Positions 1 through 12,093 of a stretch of 64,000 nt of DNA are shown in pieces (the first letter of the stretch is position 1; every line of letters starts with the position of its first letter). Below the pieces are notes generated by a model, which ran no database searches, was not told the origin of the DNA, and was given only the letters and a program-made list of their open reading frames with translations. The position numbers and the translations under genes were made by a program. This stretch comes from Aquanectria penicillioides (lineage: Eukaryota > Ascomycota > Sordariomycetes > Hypocreales > Nectriaceae), in assembly GCA_003415625.1 (NCBI GenBank), contig PYIU01000003.1, forward strand, positions 4,526,001 through 4,590,000, written 5' to 3'.

Positions 1-506
1 TGTCTCATACGCCTCCTTCTATGCCTTGGTCACCATTCACTCTCTCCAGCCGTCACGAGCAAAACACCTTGTCCGGCCGTTGTTCACAGTGCGCAACAAA
101 TGCCTAGACCCTTGCTAACAACCCGGGCAGATATAAAACATACTGACCCTCCCCCTCCAAAGTGTATCATCGACCCCATGCAGCAGCAAAAACCATGTCC
201 AACGCCATGCCATGCGCGGCATTACCCAACAATGTCCTTATCCCCATTCATCGACCCATCAACAAGTTTTGGAAACCCAAACCCCACTCGCCCATCCCCT
301 CCCTCCATAAATTAAATCCAAAGAAGAGTAGCAATAGAAATGGGGGGCTTTGCCCGATGTTGAGGGAGCCGAGTGTCTAGGTGGGGTATTATAGGCGTTC
401 CTCGTCTCATGTACCAGAATCCGAAACTCGACCGCCGATAATCCCGAAATGGCGTGGGCGTAATGGTCAACTTCTGAAACAAACCTCTTTATTTGTAGAA
501 TGACAA
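1..506. other. Spacer 3' of spa2, no gene seen
   Basis: This stretch lies downstream of the spa2 stop codon. Only short overlapping open frames of low-complexity Pro/Ser/Thr composition occur, and none resembles a protein I know. It probably holds the spa2 3' UTR and the spacer to the next gene outside the window. Confidence 0.5.
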
Positions 507-3376
507 CTAGGAAAAGTCGCCAGTTGCCCTAGGATTCACTATCCTTTCAACTCGCTGGATGAGCTCCTTAGCCTCTCGAGCTGTGTCAAAGGCAATGGGC
601 GGCAGCGTCTGTGTCCACGATCGCCACTCGGTGGCATTGCTGTTGATGCCGATGTTGGCCATGTCCTCGCCGCGGTCGCCAGCTTCGAGTAGTCGGGCTC
701 GGCAGTGTGCCAATTGAGGAACCATCTCCCCGAAGCCGGTGTCCTGGGCTTCGCCTATGATCTGACCCACAACTGCAGAAATGGATCCAATCTCCGCGGT
801 GATCTGCCGGATATCGGCGTTCCCACGGACGGTGCCCACGAGGTTCTGGATCTCAGACACGAGCACGGCGTTTTGGTCCTCCAAGTAGAGCTATGTCATA
901 TTTAGTGTCATTCAATGCTGCGGCTCTTCTCTGGTTCAGCGTACCTTGAGATCCTGAGCAGCTCGAACATCCGGCTGAGATGGGGCTCCAGATCCGTTCA
1001 GGTTGAGGCCGCTCGGGACAGCAGCGGCATACGACATCCCGTTGGCCAGGCCATTCGATTTGTTCCGGGGGTATTCGTCGGTGGAGTGTCTAGGAGAGTT
1101 CACAGGGCTATAGGCCGATGAGTTCGCGCTTGCTCGGGCTCCGCCTAGTCCCTGGAAAGGCGGGGGCGGGGGGAGCGTACCCTGGGGACCCGACACTGGG
1201 TCGTTGCCGTGGGGGGAGAAGAAGCCAGTTGATTCCACAGGCGTAATGGTTCCATCGTCCTCGTCGTCCAATTCCTCTGCGGGTGTGGTCCTAATTTTTA
1301 CCAGGCGGAGGAGATCCACAATGGCGGCTGAGAGGTGGGAGGCTGCGACATCAAGCAAGGAAACGGGGGATATTCCGGCACCGGAGGCAAAGTTCTTGGA
1401 TGCTGTAATTAGGTTGTTCGCAGTGGCTGAAACTCTCGATCTGAGTTGCTTCTGTTGTTGGGCGGTCTCCTCTTCAAGATGGGCCTGGGCAGCGTCAATA
1501 TCCTTGGTGATGCGTCGTATGCCGACGACGACCGACTTCATGGAATCGATCACCATATCCGGGTCTCCGGTCCGGGCCTTTTGTAGTAGCTCGTCAATCG
1601 CAATCTGGAACTTGGTAACGTGGACATCCTTGACAAGACCACGGTCGTCAGCAAATCCCTTTTCACGGACAAATTTGGAAGCGTCGTGCTCCATAGCAAC
1701 GCCCATGGAGGAAGCTCGCATGCTTCGAAGCTGGGTTTTGGTGCGAGCGTAGCGGTTCTGCCATTCTCGAACCTCATGCTCCAATTTCTCAATCGTCTTT
1801 TCGAGTTCGGCCTGTCGTTCATATGTTGAGCCGCTCTGCTGAGAGAGCATTCTCATCTCGCGCAAAAACTCCTCAGCTTCTCGACGGACTTCATCCGTGA
1901 CCTGCTGTTGCTGCGTCAGCGAATTTCGCAGCTGCTCATTTTCTTGTTGTAGCTCGAAATCCGAGCTGCCTATATTCACGTTCCGTGAACTTTCTTGTTG
2001 TGCGATGGTCACTTCCTCCCGAAGCTGCTGTGTCTCAGCCTCGTGGTCATCTCGCACTCGTTGCAACTCTTGCTTCATCGAGTTATTCAAGTTTTGAGCC
2101 TCGGCCAGCTTGTTTTCGAGGCCGATACGGACGTCATTCCATCCCTGCTTCTCCATGTTTGCAGCAGTGGAGCGCGCCCGCTCCTGATCTAGGGCGCTGT
2201 TCATCTCGTCCTCTTTCTTCTTCATAGCATCTTCCATGTTGTCTAGCTTTTCTCGTAGCTCCCGCACCTGGGTCTGATAATCATCAATAAGCTTCTTGTC
2301 AGCCTAGAAACGGTTAGCAATCGAGCAGCTCCCATCATACAGTGCGAAGAACGAACCTCCGAGGTCACACCGCTACCTGCACTTCGCTTGCTTTCGCGAT
2401 TGCTCGTGACCTGTTCTAGGGCAAAGGCGTCGCCTTCGTCATCCTCTTCTACCATGGTACTCTTGTTTGGCACGATTGTGTTGTTCTGGTTGAGCTGTTT
2501 GGGGGTTGGTCGTCCATAATCGCCGTTGGGGGGGCCTCCGGGGGATGCTGGCATTCCGTAAGCATCTGCGGGAGGACCTCTCATGGAGGGGGCGTCTGAA
2601 GGCCTTCTCATGCGGCTCTGACCTCTTGGGGGAAATCCATTACCATTCACCGGAGTGCCGGAGCGGCTGATGGGGCCACCGCGAACCGACATGGGGCTTC
2701 CCGTGCGTTGGAGGTCGCTGCCAACAAATCTGGGAAAGCGTCGCTCCAGCTCGTGGAAGACGTCTGCGGCCAAGTCTCGAAACCGGGGAGGGCCTAGGGA
2801 GGAGAGCCTCTGGCGGGCCTGATTTCGTTTCGGGTGGAAGGTCTTTTCGGGGCGGAGAAAGGATGGAGGACCGTTGGGGGCATTCGGGGGGGCCCTGGCG
2901 GCGGATTGCCTTCGTATCAACTCGTCGTAGACATCGGTACTGAGCTCGTAGAACTGGACTGAGGAGAGGCGCAGTAGCTTGTCACGGGCCTTGTTCGGGG
3001 GCTGCTTCTGGTTGGGATCGCGAGCGGTGAGGAAGGCTCGTAAGGCCAGGTAGTGCTCGCTGAGGACCGTCTCGTCGAGGTCTGCGCGGACACTGCTGCG
3101 ACCGCTCTCGCTTCTAGCGTATATGTTGGTGCCATTGCTGGAACGAGCGGCTATGGAGGCGGGGGGCGAGGGTCCGCCATTGCTCCGGGGCGCTGAAGGG
3201 AAGCCATTCATGCTCATGTTTGCGTTGGAGCCGCCCGAGTTCGGGGGCGACGCGAGGTTGGCGCGACCGGTGGGATAGGGGCCGTCGTCGATGGTTTGGT
3301 ACTTGGAGACGGAGAACTCGCTACCGCCTACAGAGATGGGGGAGAGCGGCGCATTGCGACTGGCACTGATGCTCAT
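507..3376 (-). CDS. spa2: Spa2-type cell polarity scaffold protein
   Basis: The coding sequence has three exons (3376-2357, 2303-945, 890-507) and encodes about 920 residues. The introns are 53 and 54 nt, both GT-AG and in phase 0. Two copies of the Spa2 homology (GIT-like) repeat are visible near residues 104-156 (containing SEHYLALRAFL) and 174-214 (containing RFRDLAADVFHEL). A long Gln/Glu-rich coiled coil follows at roughly 340-560, then a Pro/Ser-rich linker and a helical C-terminus. In the family these proteins are polarisome scaffolds at hyphal tips and septa that link formin, MAPK modules and Rab GAPs. The ATG at 3376 begins MSISASRN, and there is no upstream in-frame extension with coding character. 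Length and domain order fit fungal SpaA/Spa2. No lesion is seen. Confidence 0.93.
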
Positions 3377-6300
3377 GATGGTGGGAGGAAATCGAGGAGG
3401 AGATGTCGCACGGCAGGAGACTGGAGGGAGACGAAGCAGAGCCAGTCGCTTGTCTCATAGGAAGCGCCACGCGGGACCAGACGAAATGCAGGTGTGTCGT
3501 CCCTGAAATCGACGGCTCGGTTCCCCCACACGACTGGAGTCCCTTCAGGGGCACGACGCCAAGATGTCTCCGGGCGGCCGAATGTATTCAGATGCCCGGG
3601 GGGGGAAGGGGTTGGGTTATTCTCTTGCGCAGTGAATAGCGAATAGTGAATAGTGAAAAGCGGAAAGGGTTGGGGTGGTTTGTAGAATGACTAGGACAAA
3701 CGACGGCGGAGTGGTTCGTCAAAGTCGGGCGGTAGTTGACGGAGACACGACGGGGAGACTGGAGAGAGACGGCACCGGGGGGGAAGGGGACGAGGTTTGA
3801 CCAGCTCCGTGTGCCGTGGATGGTGGAACAAAAGAAAGGCAACACTTCGACTCCACGACGTTTGCAAGTTGAAGCGAACCTTGTGAAGGGAGGTCAGGCC
3901 GCTTGCGTCCAAAAGGGGTTGGGGCAGAACTGAATCGGGGGTGGACGGGAGGAGGGTGGGTGGGCGTGTGTGTGAATCCCTGGTGTTGGCTTCCTTTTCG
4001 TGCAGTGTGTGTACGCAGCAGTGCCTTTCTTGGGTCTTGGGGGAGGGAAGAGCCAAGAGCCAAGAAGAGCCAAAACCAAAGCACAGAGCACAAACGGCAC
4101 GCACAAAAGCACAGAACCCAGCACAGCTGTGATGGCGTTTGGTGGTGTGTGTGCTCTGCGTCTGGGCGGATCAGATCTCCAAGGACGGGAAATGAGCTAT
4201 TGGCTGGTTGCCAAAATAGCATGGCCCCCCTGCAAGCAATTAATATCGACAATCGACTTGCAATTTCTCGAACCCACCGACCGGTCGATGTACTTGGTAC
4301 TGGCCCTCTGTAGATGACGACGCTGATGATGTACAACGCCTGTTCTGTCGTGTCCTTGCTGGCCCGCGAGAACCCACAGCGTGGACAGATGGAGAGGGCG
4401 GCAACCGGAGCAGTAGCGAGAGGTTTCCAGCCACTGAGTTCGGCCGTCTGCCCGCCCAGGACCGGCTTGGACAGCAAACGAGTTGATGGATGGATACGGA
4501 GTGCACAGCAGATGGGATGGCCTGAGTGGTTGCAGCCGGGAAAAAGGCCATGAATGGCTGGCGGGCTAATCTGGCTGGGCTGGGCTGGGCTGGGCTGGGC
4601 TGGGCTGGCTTCAGCGAGCGGCTACTAGAGATGCGGATGCAAGGGACAGAGGTACAATGCACCGAGCTGGCAAGCTGTCGCCTTACTGTGCCCAATCTCG
4701 ATGCTACTCCGGCCCCTTCCCAGGGTTCAATCCAGGCCCAACCTTATACCGCTCTACGCTGGTGCGTACCTTAGGTACCTACATACTGTGCATGTACATG
4801 TAGTCCAGAGTGCTCGACAACTTGCGCCTTCCCCCTGAAGCCGGCAGCCCTCTTGGGCGGGGTCCCTCCCCAGCGGTGTTCCTGGCTCACCCCCCCCTCC
4901 CCCACCCCACCTTCCCTCTCCCATGCCCCCTTCCCCTCCACTCCACCCCAGCTCGCCGCCAGCACTGATTCGCCAGCGGGCGCCTCCAGCGACCCAGCGC
5001 CTAGTGGCCCCCCTCAAAGGCCAAAAAGAAGCCCCAGGGGAGGATAGCCTGGGATGCAAGCGCCCCGCCGGAAGGAGGAGGGAGCCGTCTGGAACCACTG
5101 AGACCAGTCCTCTCCCGGCGGGTGGTGCGCGAGATGGATGGTCCGGAAGACGGGCGACGGGGTCAACGAAGCGGGCTCGCGCGCTGTCAGATGAAGCCCT
5201 TCCCACTGGCGGCGCCGAGCGAATTCGGACCATTCGACTTGCCATTGCGCGGCATGTGAGTGGTGTGAGTGTCAAGCGTGCGCGATGCAAAGGGTAATTA
5301 AGTCACAACCAACTGGCCCACGCTACGTGAGCCTCCATATCTCCATTCACGTATTTGGCGACTTATAATCCCTAATCCGTGCACACACTTCCACGCCCAA
5401 CTGGACAGTCTCAGTGCGACGCTGATTGCTTGCTGCTTCCTCCCCCCCCCCCCTTCCTCGCAAAGCCAAGCACTGAAGGCCTCAGATCCACCTGCCCATA
5501 TCACTCTTCCTCCTCACCTCCCCCCTGGGCTAGGAGGTACACGGGACAGACTCCATCCGCAATGCACTTGCAAGTTCAAGAAAAAGCCTCGCAGCGGGTG
5601 GGAGAATAAATATAATAAGCAAACAACTGTGTACATGCCTTTTTCCTTTTCCAATTTTTTTAACTCCCCTAAGATGTTATTATTAGGTGCTTAATCCCCG
5701 ATTTGAATGTGCGTTCAACCACGCAGAGCACGCGACTTGTTAGCCACGACAAGGGAGCAGCAATCTACATAGTATGTACTGCCCTGCCCGTTGGCCAAGC
5801 TTTTCAGGGGTGGCCTGGAGAGTCATGACAACGGAATATGGCCGGCAGAGCACCCGCAAAATACAGCTCTCTGATAATAACAAGATCTGTTGATTCCCGG
5901 AGCAGAGGGTAATTAATTTACCAAGGCCCATTTCTAGTTCCATTTTCCTATTCCTCCACCGAAGAGGCGGAGGCTGAGTCCTGGTAGTATCTCCATATTC
6001 CCCTTCCCTGTCATAGACCGTGGCATAAGATCCCGGTAAACCGGGCACCTTCCCAGTCCTGTCAACCAGGTACCATAGTGCGTACATGCAAGCAAGTTTG
6101 CTGGTTTTCAGCCGCCATTGTCAGTCAGTTCACGGACTGCCCGAGGGCGAAGGAACCAGAACCAAGGCACAAGGCCTGGGGGACGAGCCAGGGATCGCGA
6201 CCAGCCTACCTCCTACGTACCCCTTTCTGCTCGGTTCTCTCCCGGCGTGTCGGGAGGGTTTCTCTTCCATTTACAGGTCTGGGGCTGGCCAGCCTGCCCG

Positions 6301-7361
6301 CGGATCGACCCCGGTAGCTCGCCCCCCTCCCCTGGATCTAACAACGACACAGTACGCCAGCACCAATCATGATATGCGAAAATGCGTCCCGCGCAAACCG
6401 CGTTGAGGTGCATAGGGTCATTTGTGTTGCAAGATTTGCAGTACGCGGAATGCCAAGTGACTGATTGCATCACCTTCCTTCTTGCATCCATGCATAAGAG
6501 GCTTCCAACATGTTTACACAAATATTGTGGCCACGTTCATCTAGTGATTGCATAGAATGGCTGGGAACAATCCTCATTGCACCACGAGCCCGGCTCCACG
6601 CTACTATTCTCAGGTGCCCATCAAGCTCAAGCATCTAAGACACTGTGAGGGGCGCGTCGACTAGATAGTGTCATGATCTACTTCATGCTGAAAAGCGTTC
6701 CTGCTAGCTAATATGGAGCGATGCCGGCTATTTGGTTACCTCGGGAGACCTGGCAAGGCCATTTCTTTCAAAAACCCGGCAAGTTCATGGCTGTACTTGT
6801 ACTGCGAAGGAGCAGGATCATCTGGGACATAGGATCGTCTACGACGAGGGTGGTTATGCTCCTAGAGATGGGATTTCGTCACGTCATCATGACGCAACAA
6901 ATCAAAGGGAATGAATAGAAGCTGTAGGCGTGAACCAATAATGCTGGTAGTTTCATATCAATGTCATGGAGATCCCAAGCTTGGATCTCTTGCTGAAGGG
7001 CAAGAAAAATCTGGCCTCGCCAACCTTTGGAAAAAGATTCAGGCCACTCTTCCAGTTGGTATCATGCCTAAGGCTAGGGTTTTGTTCCTAGAGTCATGCC
7101 AGGTGTTCGAGACTAATTATGCAGCCATCAGCAATACTAAGACCTTTGAAGCACTGGAGTTCAGGATGGCGGATGGTCGGAATGATCCTGTGGTTGAGGC
7201 CATATAGATAGGGTGACTTTTGAGCCGGATGAAAGGGCCTATCCAGCTCTCGACCCATTTTGACACATGTTGAGTTGATATGACTATGCGATCAAGGCGT
7301 CGTATAGTCCAATAGTCTCCCCAAGTAGTAGTGAGGGGATAGTATGAGACCATGCTCCATC
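3377..7361. other. Long gene-poor spacer upstream of spa2
   Basis: About 4 kb separates the spa2 start from the end of the ssu72-like gene. Open frames are short, overlap on both strands and lack recognisable domains. The first 1.5 kb upstream of spa2 is G/C-skewed with C runs and a TGGGC repeat, consistent with promoter and 5' leader. The part from 6.4 to 7.3 kb is less GC-rich and unremarkable. I see no supported gene. Confidence 0.5.
4575..4606 (+). repeat. (TGGGC)n pentanucleotide tract
   Basis: About six tandem TGGGC units lie roughly 1.2 kb upstream of spa2. The complementary CCCAG tract occurs near 31246-31271, also about 1.3 kb upstream of a gene on the minus strand. Confidence 0.85.
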
Positions 7362-8186
7362 TTAGAACCAGGCTACGGTCCACGTGGCTGGCAAATTTGG
7401 CCATCGCTCTTGCCAAGATGCCAGGATGTCCGGCACACGTTCATCAAACGTGGCTCTGCTCGATGCGCTACCGCTATCGAACGCAGTCGCGCCTATGGCC
7501 TCGCGTTCTTCGGCAGCAGCTGCATTGAGCGAGTTGGCAAGATCTAAGATACCTTGGCCACCGATGGCGGCTTCTTCGTGGTTATCCTTAATCTCGACGT
7601 TGATAACATGCACGGGCCGGTTGAGGGTGAGCCTCGGTTGAGAAGGTCATCGATGACTGCATCCCAACACCTCTCCTCACAAGTGATAACAACATCGACC
7701 AGCCCTCCCTCAGTGCCTTCGCTCCCTCGGTCCTTGGAATGTTGGAGACGAGGCACGCCGACTTGCCAGTCTTGCCACCGTTCTGGACCCCATTTAACAC
7801 CGCGATTTCTGTTTAGCATGTTCAGAATACCATTGTTCCTGTACAGGCGAGGGTCCTTGGACTCCAGCTCCTTGTACATGCTGTCATACGAAGTTTTATT
7901 GAAGTGATAGACATTTGGTTGTGTGATGGTAGGGCCAGGTAGTCGAACCAACGATCCTGTTCCGAAGGAAATGACTGGGTATTCCGCCTGGGAAAGCCGC
8001 AGATGCGCCTCCATGGATCTGGATGCTTGGGTTAGTTGTGGACACGCATCGACAACCGCTACGATAGGCTACGAACCGATTGTTGTTACTCGCGCACACA
8101 GTGCAGAACTTCAACCTGTAGTCATTCGCCTGACCAGCCAAGGCATCTTGGCCTTGGGGCGCGGCGCTTCCATTTGCAGCCTCCAT
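7362..8186 (-). pseudogene. ssu72: Ssu72-like RNA pol II CTD phosphatase, one frameshift
   Basis: Exon 1 (8186-8077) encodes the N-terminus with the signature FCTVCASNNNR. A 58 nt GT-AG intron (8076-8019) splits the arginine codon, and the frame continues as SMEAHLRLS, then [24 protein letters not shown] and [11 protein letters not shown]. These are diagnostic of Ssu72, the CTD Ser5/Ser7 phosphatase with a CX5R active site that acts in transcription termination and gene looping. At about 7629-7631 the frame breaks: the upstream frame runs into GSPSTG, while [19 protein letters not shown] continues one base off and ends normally at 7362 (AWF-stop). One base is missing. A segment at 7762-7709 absent from the family could be a weak 54 nt intron (GTCGGC...CTGAG). 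The start is the ATG at 8186; a nearby TTG is not credible. It is either a recently broken copy or a sequence error. Homology is near certain; status is not. Confidence 0.82.
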
Positions 8187-11100
8187 TTTCAATCAGATCT
8201 CTAGCCGTACGGAAAGGTCAGGTCGCGAGAAGGAGAGACGCGTCGCATTCTCCGAAAGTGTAGCTGAGCCCGCCAAGATCTGTCCGAATAGTCGTTAGCA
8301 AATGTGCTATGCTCGGGTCAGGCAGAGCAAAGTGGGGACGGATATCTTCATTCAGGTAAAAGTTGCGTATAAAGGGTTTTTCAACAAAGGAATTCTGACA
8401 GCTCCAATATTGTTTGAACTCATCATGGAAGAAGGAAGGAGGAATAGACTGTCTACATGTGACTTACCGTGTCTTGAGCGCTGGAAACTTGTGCTGACGC
8501 CTAGGTCATCACTGGGCGATGGGAGTGCGATAATTTTGCTCCTCCAGCCCCGTTCCTGGTGGTGATGCTGGAATTGTGGTGAAGCTCAAGGAAAAGCTAG
8601 GGCGAGATTGGGGTGAAGTTCCCGCTTGATGGCTAAAGCTCGGCCGAACATTTGTCCCCGCTTAGGTAATAAGACATTATGTAAGCAATCGGATCTTGGA
8701 ACTTGTTTTTTTTAGGTCTAGGCTTGGTCGCGGCACGTGACGGCTCCATAGAGCCATTCAATATTAGAGTATAATTTTACAACTCTAGAATGATGATGAA
8801 GCGTTCACTATCTTCAAGTCGTATATCGGGTTCTCGGATAGGGAGCGTCCATTCCGGGTTTGAATTACCCTCGCCACGTAATTATTGCTTGACAGGTTAC
8901 GAGAAGTGGATTTCCGTCATCATAGCGTGGAACCTTCTCAAGATGTAGGTATGTGTGTCCCTTGTAAGATCGTGAGGTTCTAGACCACAACACATACCTT
9001 ATCGTGCGGTTTTCCGACAGACAAGCCCACGAGAGCATGGGATGTTTGATTACTTGGCAAACTATCAATATTTGATAATTTCGGATGATTCCAAGCAAGG
9101 AAGAAGGCAATTTTACAGAGTTCCCTCTCAACAATGAGTGAGCTTGAACCAAAATAACCCAAGTGTGTCGTTGCAATAACAGGACCCACTCCTGGGAATC
9201 CTTGATCGCTGGTAATTGGCTGGTTAGCGCCCGCATAACCTGAAACAATCGACGCATTGGGTAAGGCCAATCAAGATTCCTTGCTCACGACCATCGGCTC
9301 CCGTGCGTTATCGCCAAAAATAGAAGTTGGGTCCAGCATGACTATTGCTCGGGTACCGGGACTCCCCAGCGTTGGCCACAGCCCGTAGGAAAATGGGAAA
9401 CGTTGGACGATGGGAATTGCCTGCATGAGGCCGACTTCATGACCCAACATGGGTTACGGGGACGGAATGGGACGAACACTTGCAGAGCCGAAGCAGCCGC
9501 GGCATGGGCAATGAGCACAGGCCTATGACATGTCTAAGGTCTCATTGAAAGACGGCTGCGGATGATGGAGCTGCTGCGCCGTGCCCGTCGCTGGTGAAGG
9601 TAATATCGCGAATTTCATCATCATCTGTGACAACCCTGCTGGCAAACTGCGCTATTCTGGCTTGGCTGGGGCTACAGAAATTGTCTCGTGCCTCAACTAA
9701 CTAGTTGCTGTACGTCGGTACTTGCTGTAGTGAGTAAATCTCGCGCGGGACCGCTTGCGAGGCGCCCAGGCGGACCTTGTGATGGGTTGGCTGCACGGTA
9801 GGACGTCTTTCTGCTGATGGCGAGTCGACGAGTCGTCTGCATGAAGATGGATGCCGTGCAACACGGAAAACGCTCGTGATCGACCAGTGGACCGGCTCCT
9901 TACTAATAAGTTAGCGATTTTGCCGCCTGCCACGCATCTGACTTGTTGTCCACCCAGCAGCGCTCACAGGCTCAGCCTACGAGTTTCAGCATGCTGCGCG
10001 CCATGAGGATTGGTAATTTCTAAGCATGCTGGAATGGATTCCATGACGGCGATCCGGTCCCCGGAGATTACTTTCGTTGCGACCTTGCTTCCCCTACCCT
10101 GCCCTTTTTCTCTCCCGGCCAGAATAACCCGATGAGAGATGAACGGGGCCGTACGTCCTAGGGACTACGTGCGAGGTCCCAGGCGGGCGGGTGGGGTTCC
10201 AGGGCGATCCCCGTTCGCATGGAGTAGTACGAATTCGCCCATTACCACGTCCATAACCATTCGTGCATTGCTTTCCTTTGTCGTAGCCGCACAGCTCAAT
10301 GACAGGCAAGGACCTGCAAATATGACGAGAGAGGGGGGAGCCACCTTGCTTCACTAGCTGCGTCTCGTCTCATCTGGTCTTGTCTGGTCTCGTCTGGTCT
10401 CGTCTTGTCTCTGTTGCGTTGCCCATCACAGGGTGCCACTCTCGGAAACAAACACACGACGAGGGCATCCCTAACACATGTGCGCAATCAGGGGGCAGGA
10501 GACCAGACACAAAGCGCCCGACCGACTGCACTCAAGCGACCGACTGATGGTCCGGCTGCCCTGCACTTTGCACTCAGAGGTAACCAATCCCCCTTTGGTG
10601 AGGTGAACGAGTAGTGCCCGAGTCCAATTTGGCTCTCGCCCTGCACCCAGCAACCCGCCAACCCGCCAGCCCACCCACTTTCCTACCAACCTAGGTACCT
10701 AGACGACCAGCAAAGACCACCCCCCAGAGATACTGTGCGCTCGTCGACCCCTCACACCCACGTTTCAATGAAACCTGCCTGGGCAGAGGAGGAGGCGATC
10801 CCCAACAACAGAAACAACAAACAACCGAGCCCCTCTTAAACGGCAAGCTGCCTGATCAATCCTCGGTGCCACACCCGTCTCTGCAGGTCATTTGAAGCAA
10901 CGCAATAAGCGCAGCCGGAGCAACCGCAGGAATAGGCTGGGAACCCAGTCACGCCCGAGTCGACGGGTGACGGGACCGTACATCTCTCCAATCCCATTGT
11001 TGCGCTGGGTTGCCAGGTCCGACTTACAGGCGCTGACTCGCTGGCTCTGCAGGGCTAGCCAGTAGGATCAGTGCGCGACGCGCTTGCTTCTAGTGGTGTG

Positions 11101-12093
11101 GTGCGCTATAGCCTACGGTCGCTGTCGCCTTAGCACCTGGGACGCTGCGGCGCTGGGGCCCTGCCACCTGGACCCCCTCCACTCACTGGCTTGGGGCACT
11201 GGAAGGCCGAGATCGACTTGACGGAGGCGGGGAGGGGGGCGCAAACGTCCTGGTGAAGACAAGGTTGGTGGTACCTAAGCGCCAGGCCAGTGGCGCCGCA
11301 ACGTGTTGGTACCTGTCCACGGCGCGCGCGCGCTGCAGGCCCTACATTCCTAGAGCCCTTGCCCTCCCAGCTTTCGTAGCCCTTCGTACAGCGCGGTACA
11401 GCACCGTAGCGCAGCGTTCTATCAGCAATCAGCAGGCAGTTCCCCCCTCGACTCTCCACTGCCACTGCGACTAACCCTCCACTAGCCACGCCTCACCTCC
11501 TCCATCCGCCGTCCGCCATCCGCCATCCGCCCAACTCCACTCTCTCCATCTCCGCCCACCTACCTTACCTTACCGTACCTGACCTCCAACACAGGCTCAC
11601 TCTTCGACTTCACCACCAAAACCCTCTGTTGCTCGCCCTCCGCAGCATCTGCGCTCCCGTCGCCTCATCGGCGCCCGCTCCATTGTTTCTCCTTCTCTAC
11701 GCTCCTTTGCCATCATCAACAACCCCCGCGTCGCCGCTTGTTCCTCGACGGTTCTTGCCCGTAGCCTGACGACTGGTCGTCTCGCATTTGCATTAGGGCT
11801 TGGCTCATCCCACCCTCGTCTGGAGCCCGCCGACCGACTCCTCTCGGCGACTTAGCGCTGCGGCTGACTTGACGTCTGCTGCTCCTGCGATCAACGATCT
11901 CATCTTCCACCTGCCAAATTTCCATCGCCCGGCGCTGCGGTCGCCTCATACATCCTCCCCGTCTCGATCCCCTCACGGGTCTCGTCGTTGTCGTCCCACC
12001 GCGGCTCTGGGTGTGCCGCACCCTCCATTGTTTGGCGGCTAACGGCCGTGTGCGCCAGATCGCACGACCGTCGCCCCATTCGCCTGGCGAGGC
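8187..12093. other. Long spacer between ssu72-like gene and nbp2
   Basis: About 3.9 kb without a supported gene. The part at 8.2-9.5 kb is less GC-rich and includes a minus-strand frame (about 9430-8980) with coding-like but unrecognised composition interrupted by TGA. The part from 10.3 to 12.1 kb is GC-rich, C/T-skewed and repetitive (GTCTC-like units at about 10362-10412), as expected for the promoter and long leader of the plus-strand gene starting at 12094. Confidence 0.5.
10691..10702. repeat. CTAGGTACCTAG palindrome
   Basis: A perfect 12 bp palindrome within an intergenic stretch. The same 12-mer recurs at 18130-18141, and its 10 bp core TAGGTACCTA occurs at 4772-4781. All copies lie in long spacers; their function is unknown. 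Confidence 0.8.

Noticed and set aside
4754..5297. Long overlapping frames on both strands upstream of spa2
   Set aside because: GC-rich, C-run-rich promoter DNA gives open frames in several phases at once. None has a domain or homolog I recognise.
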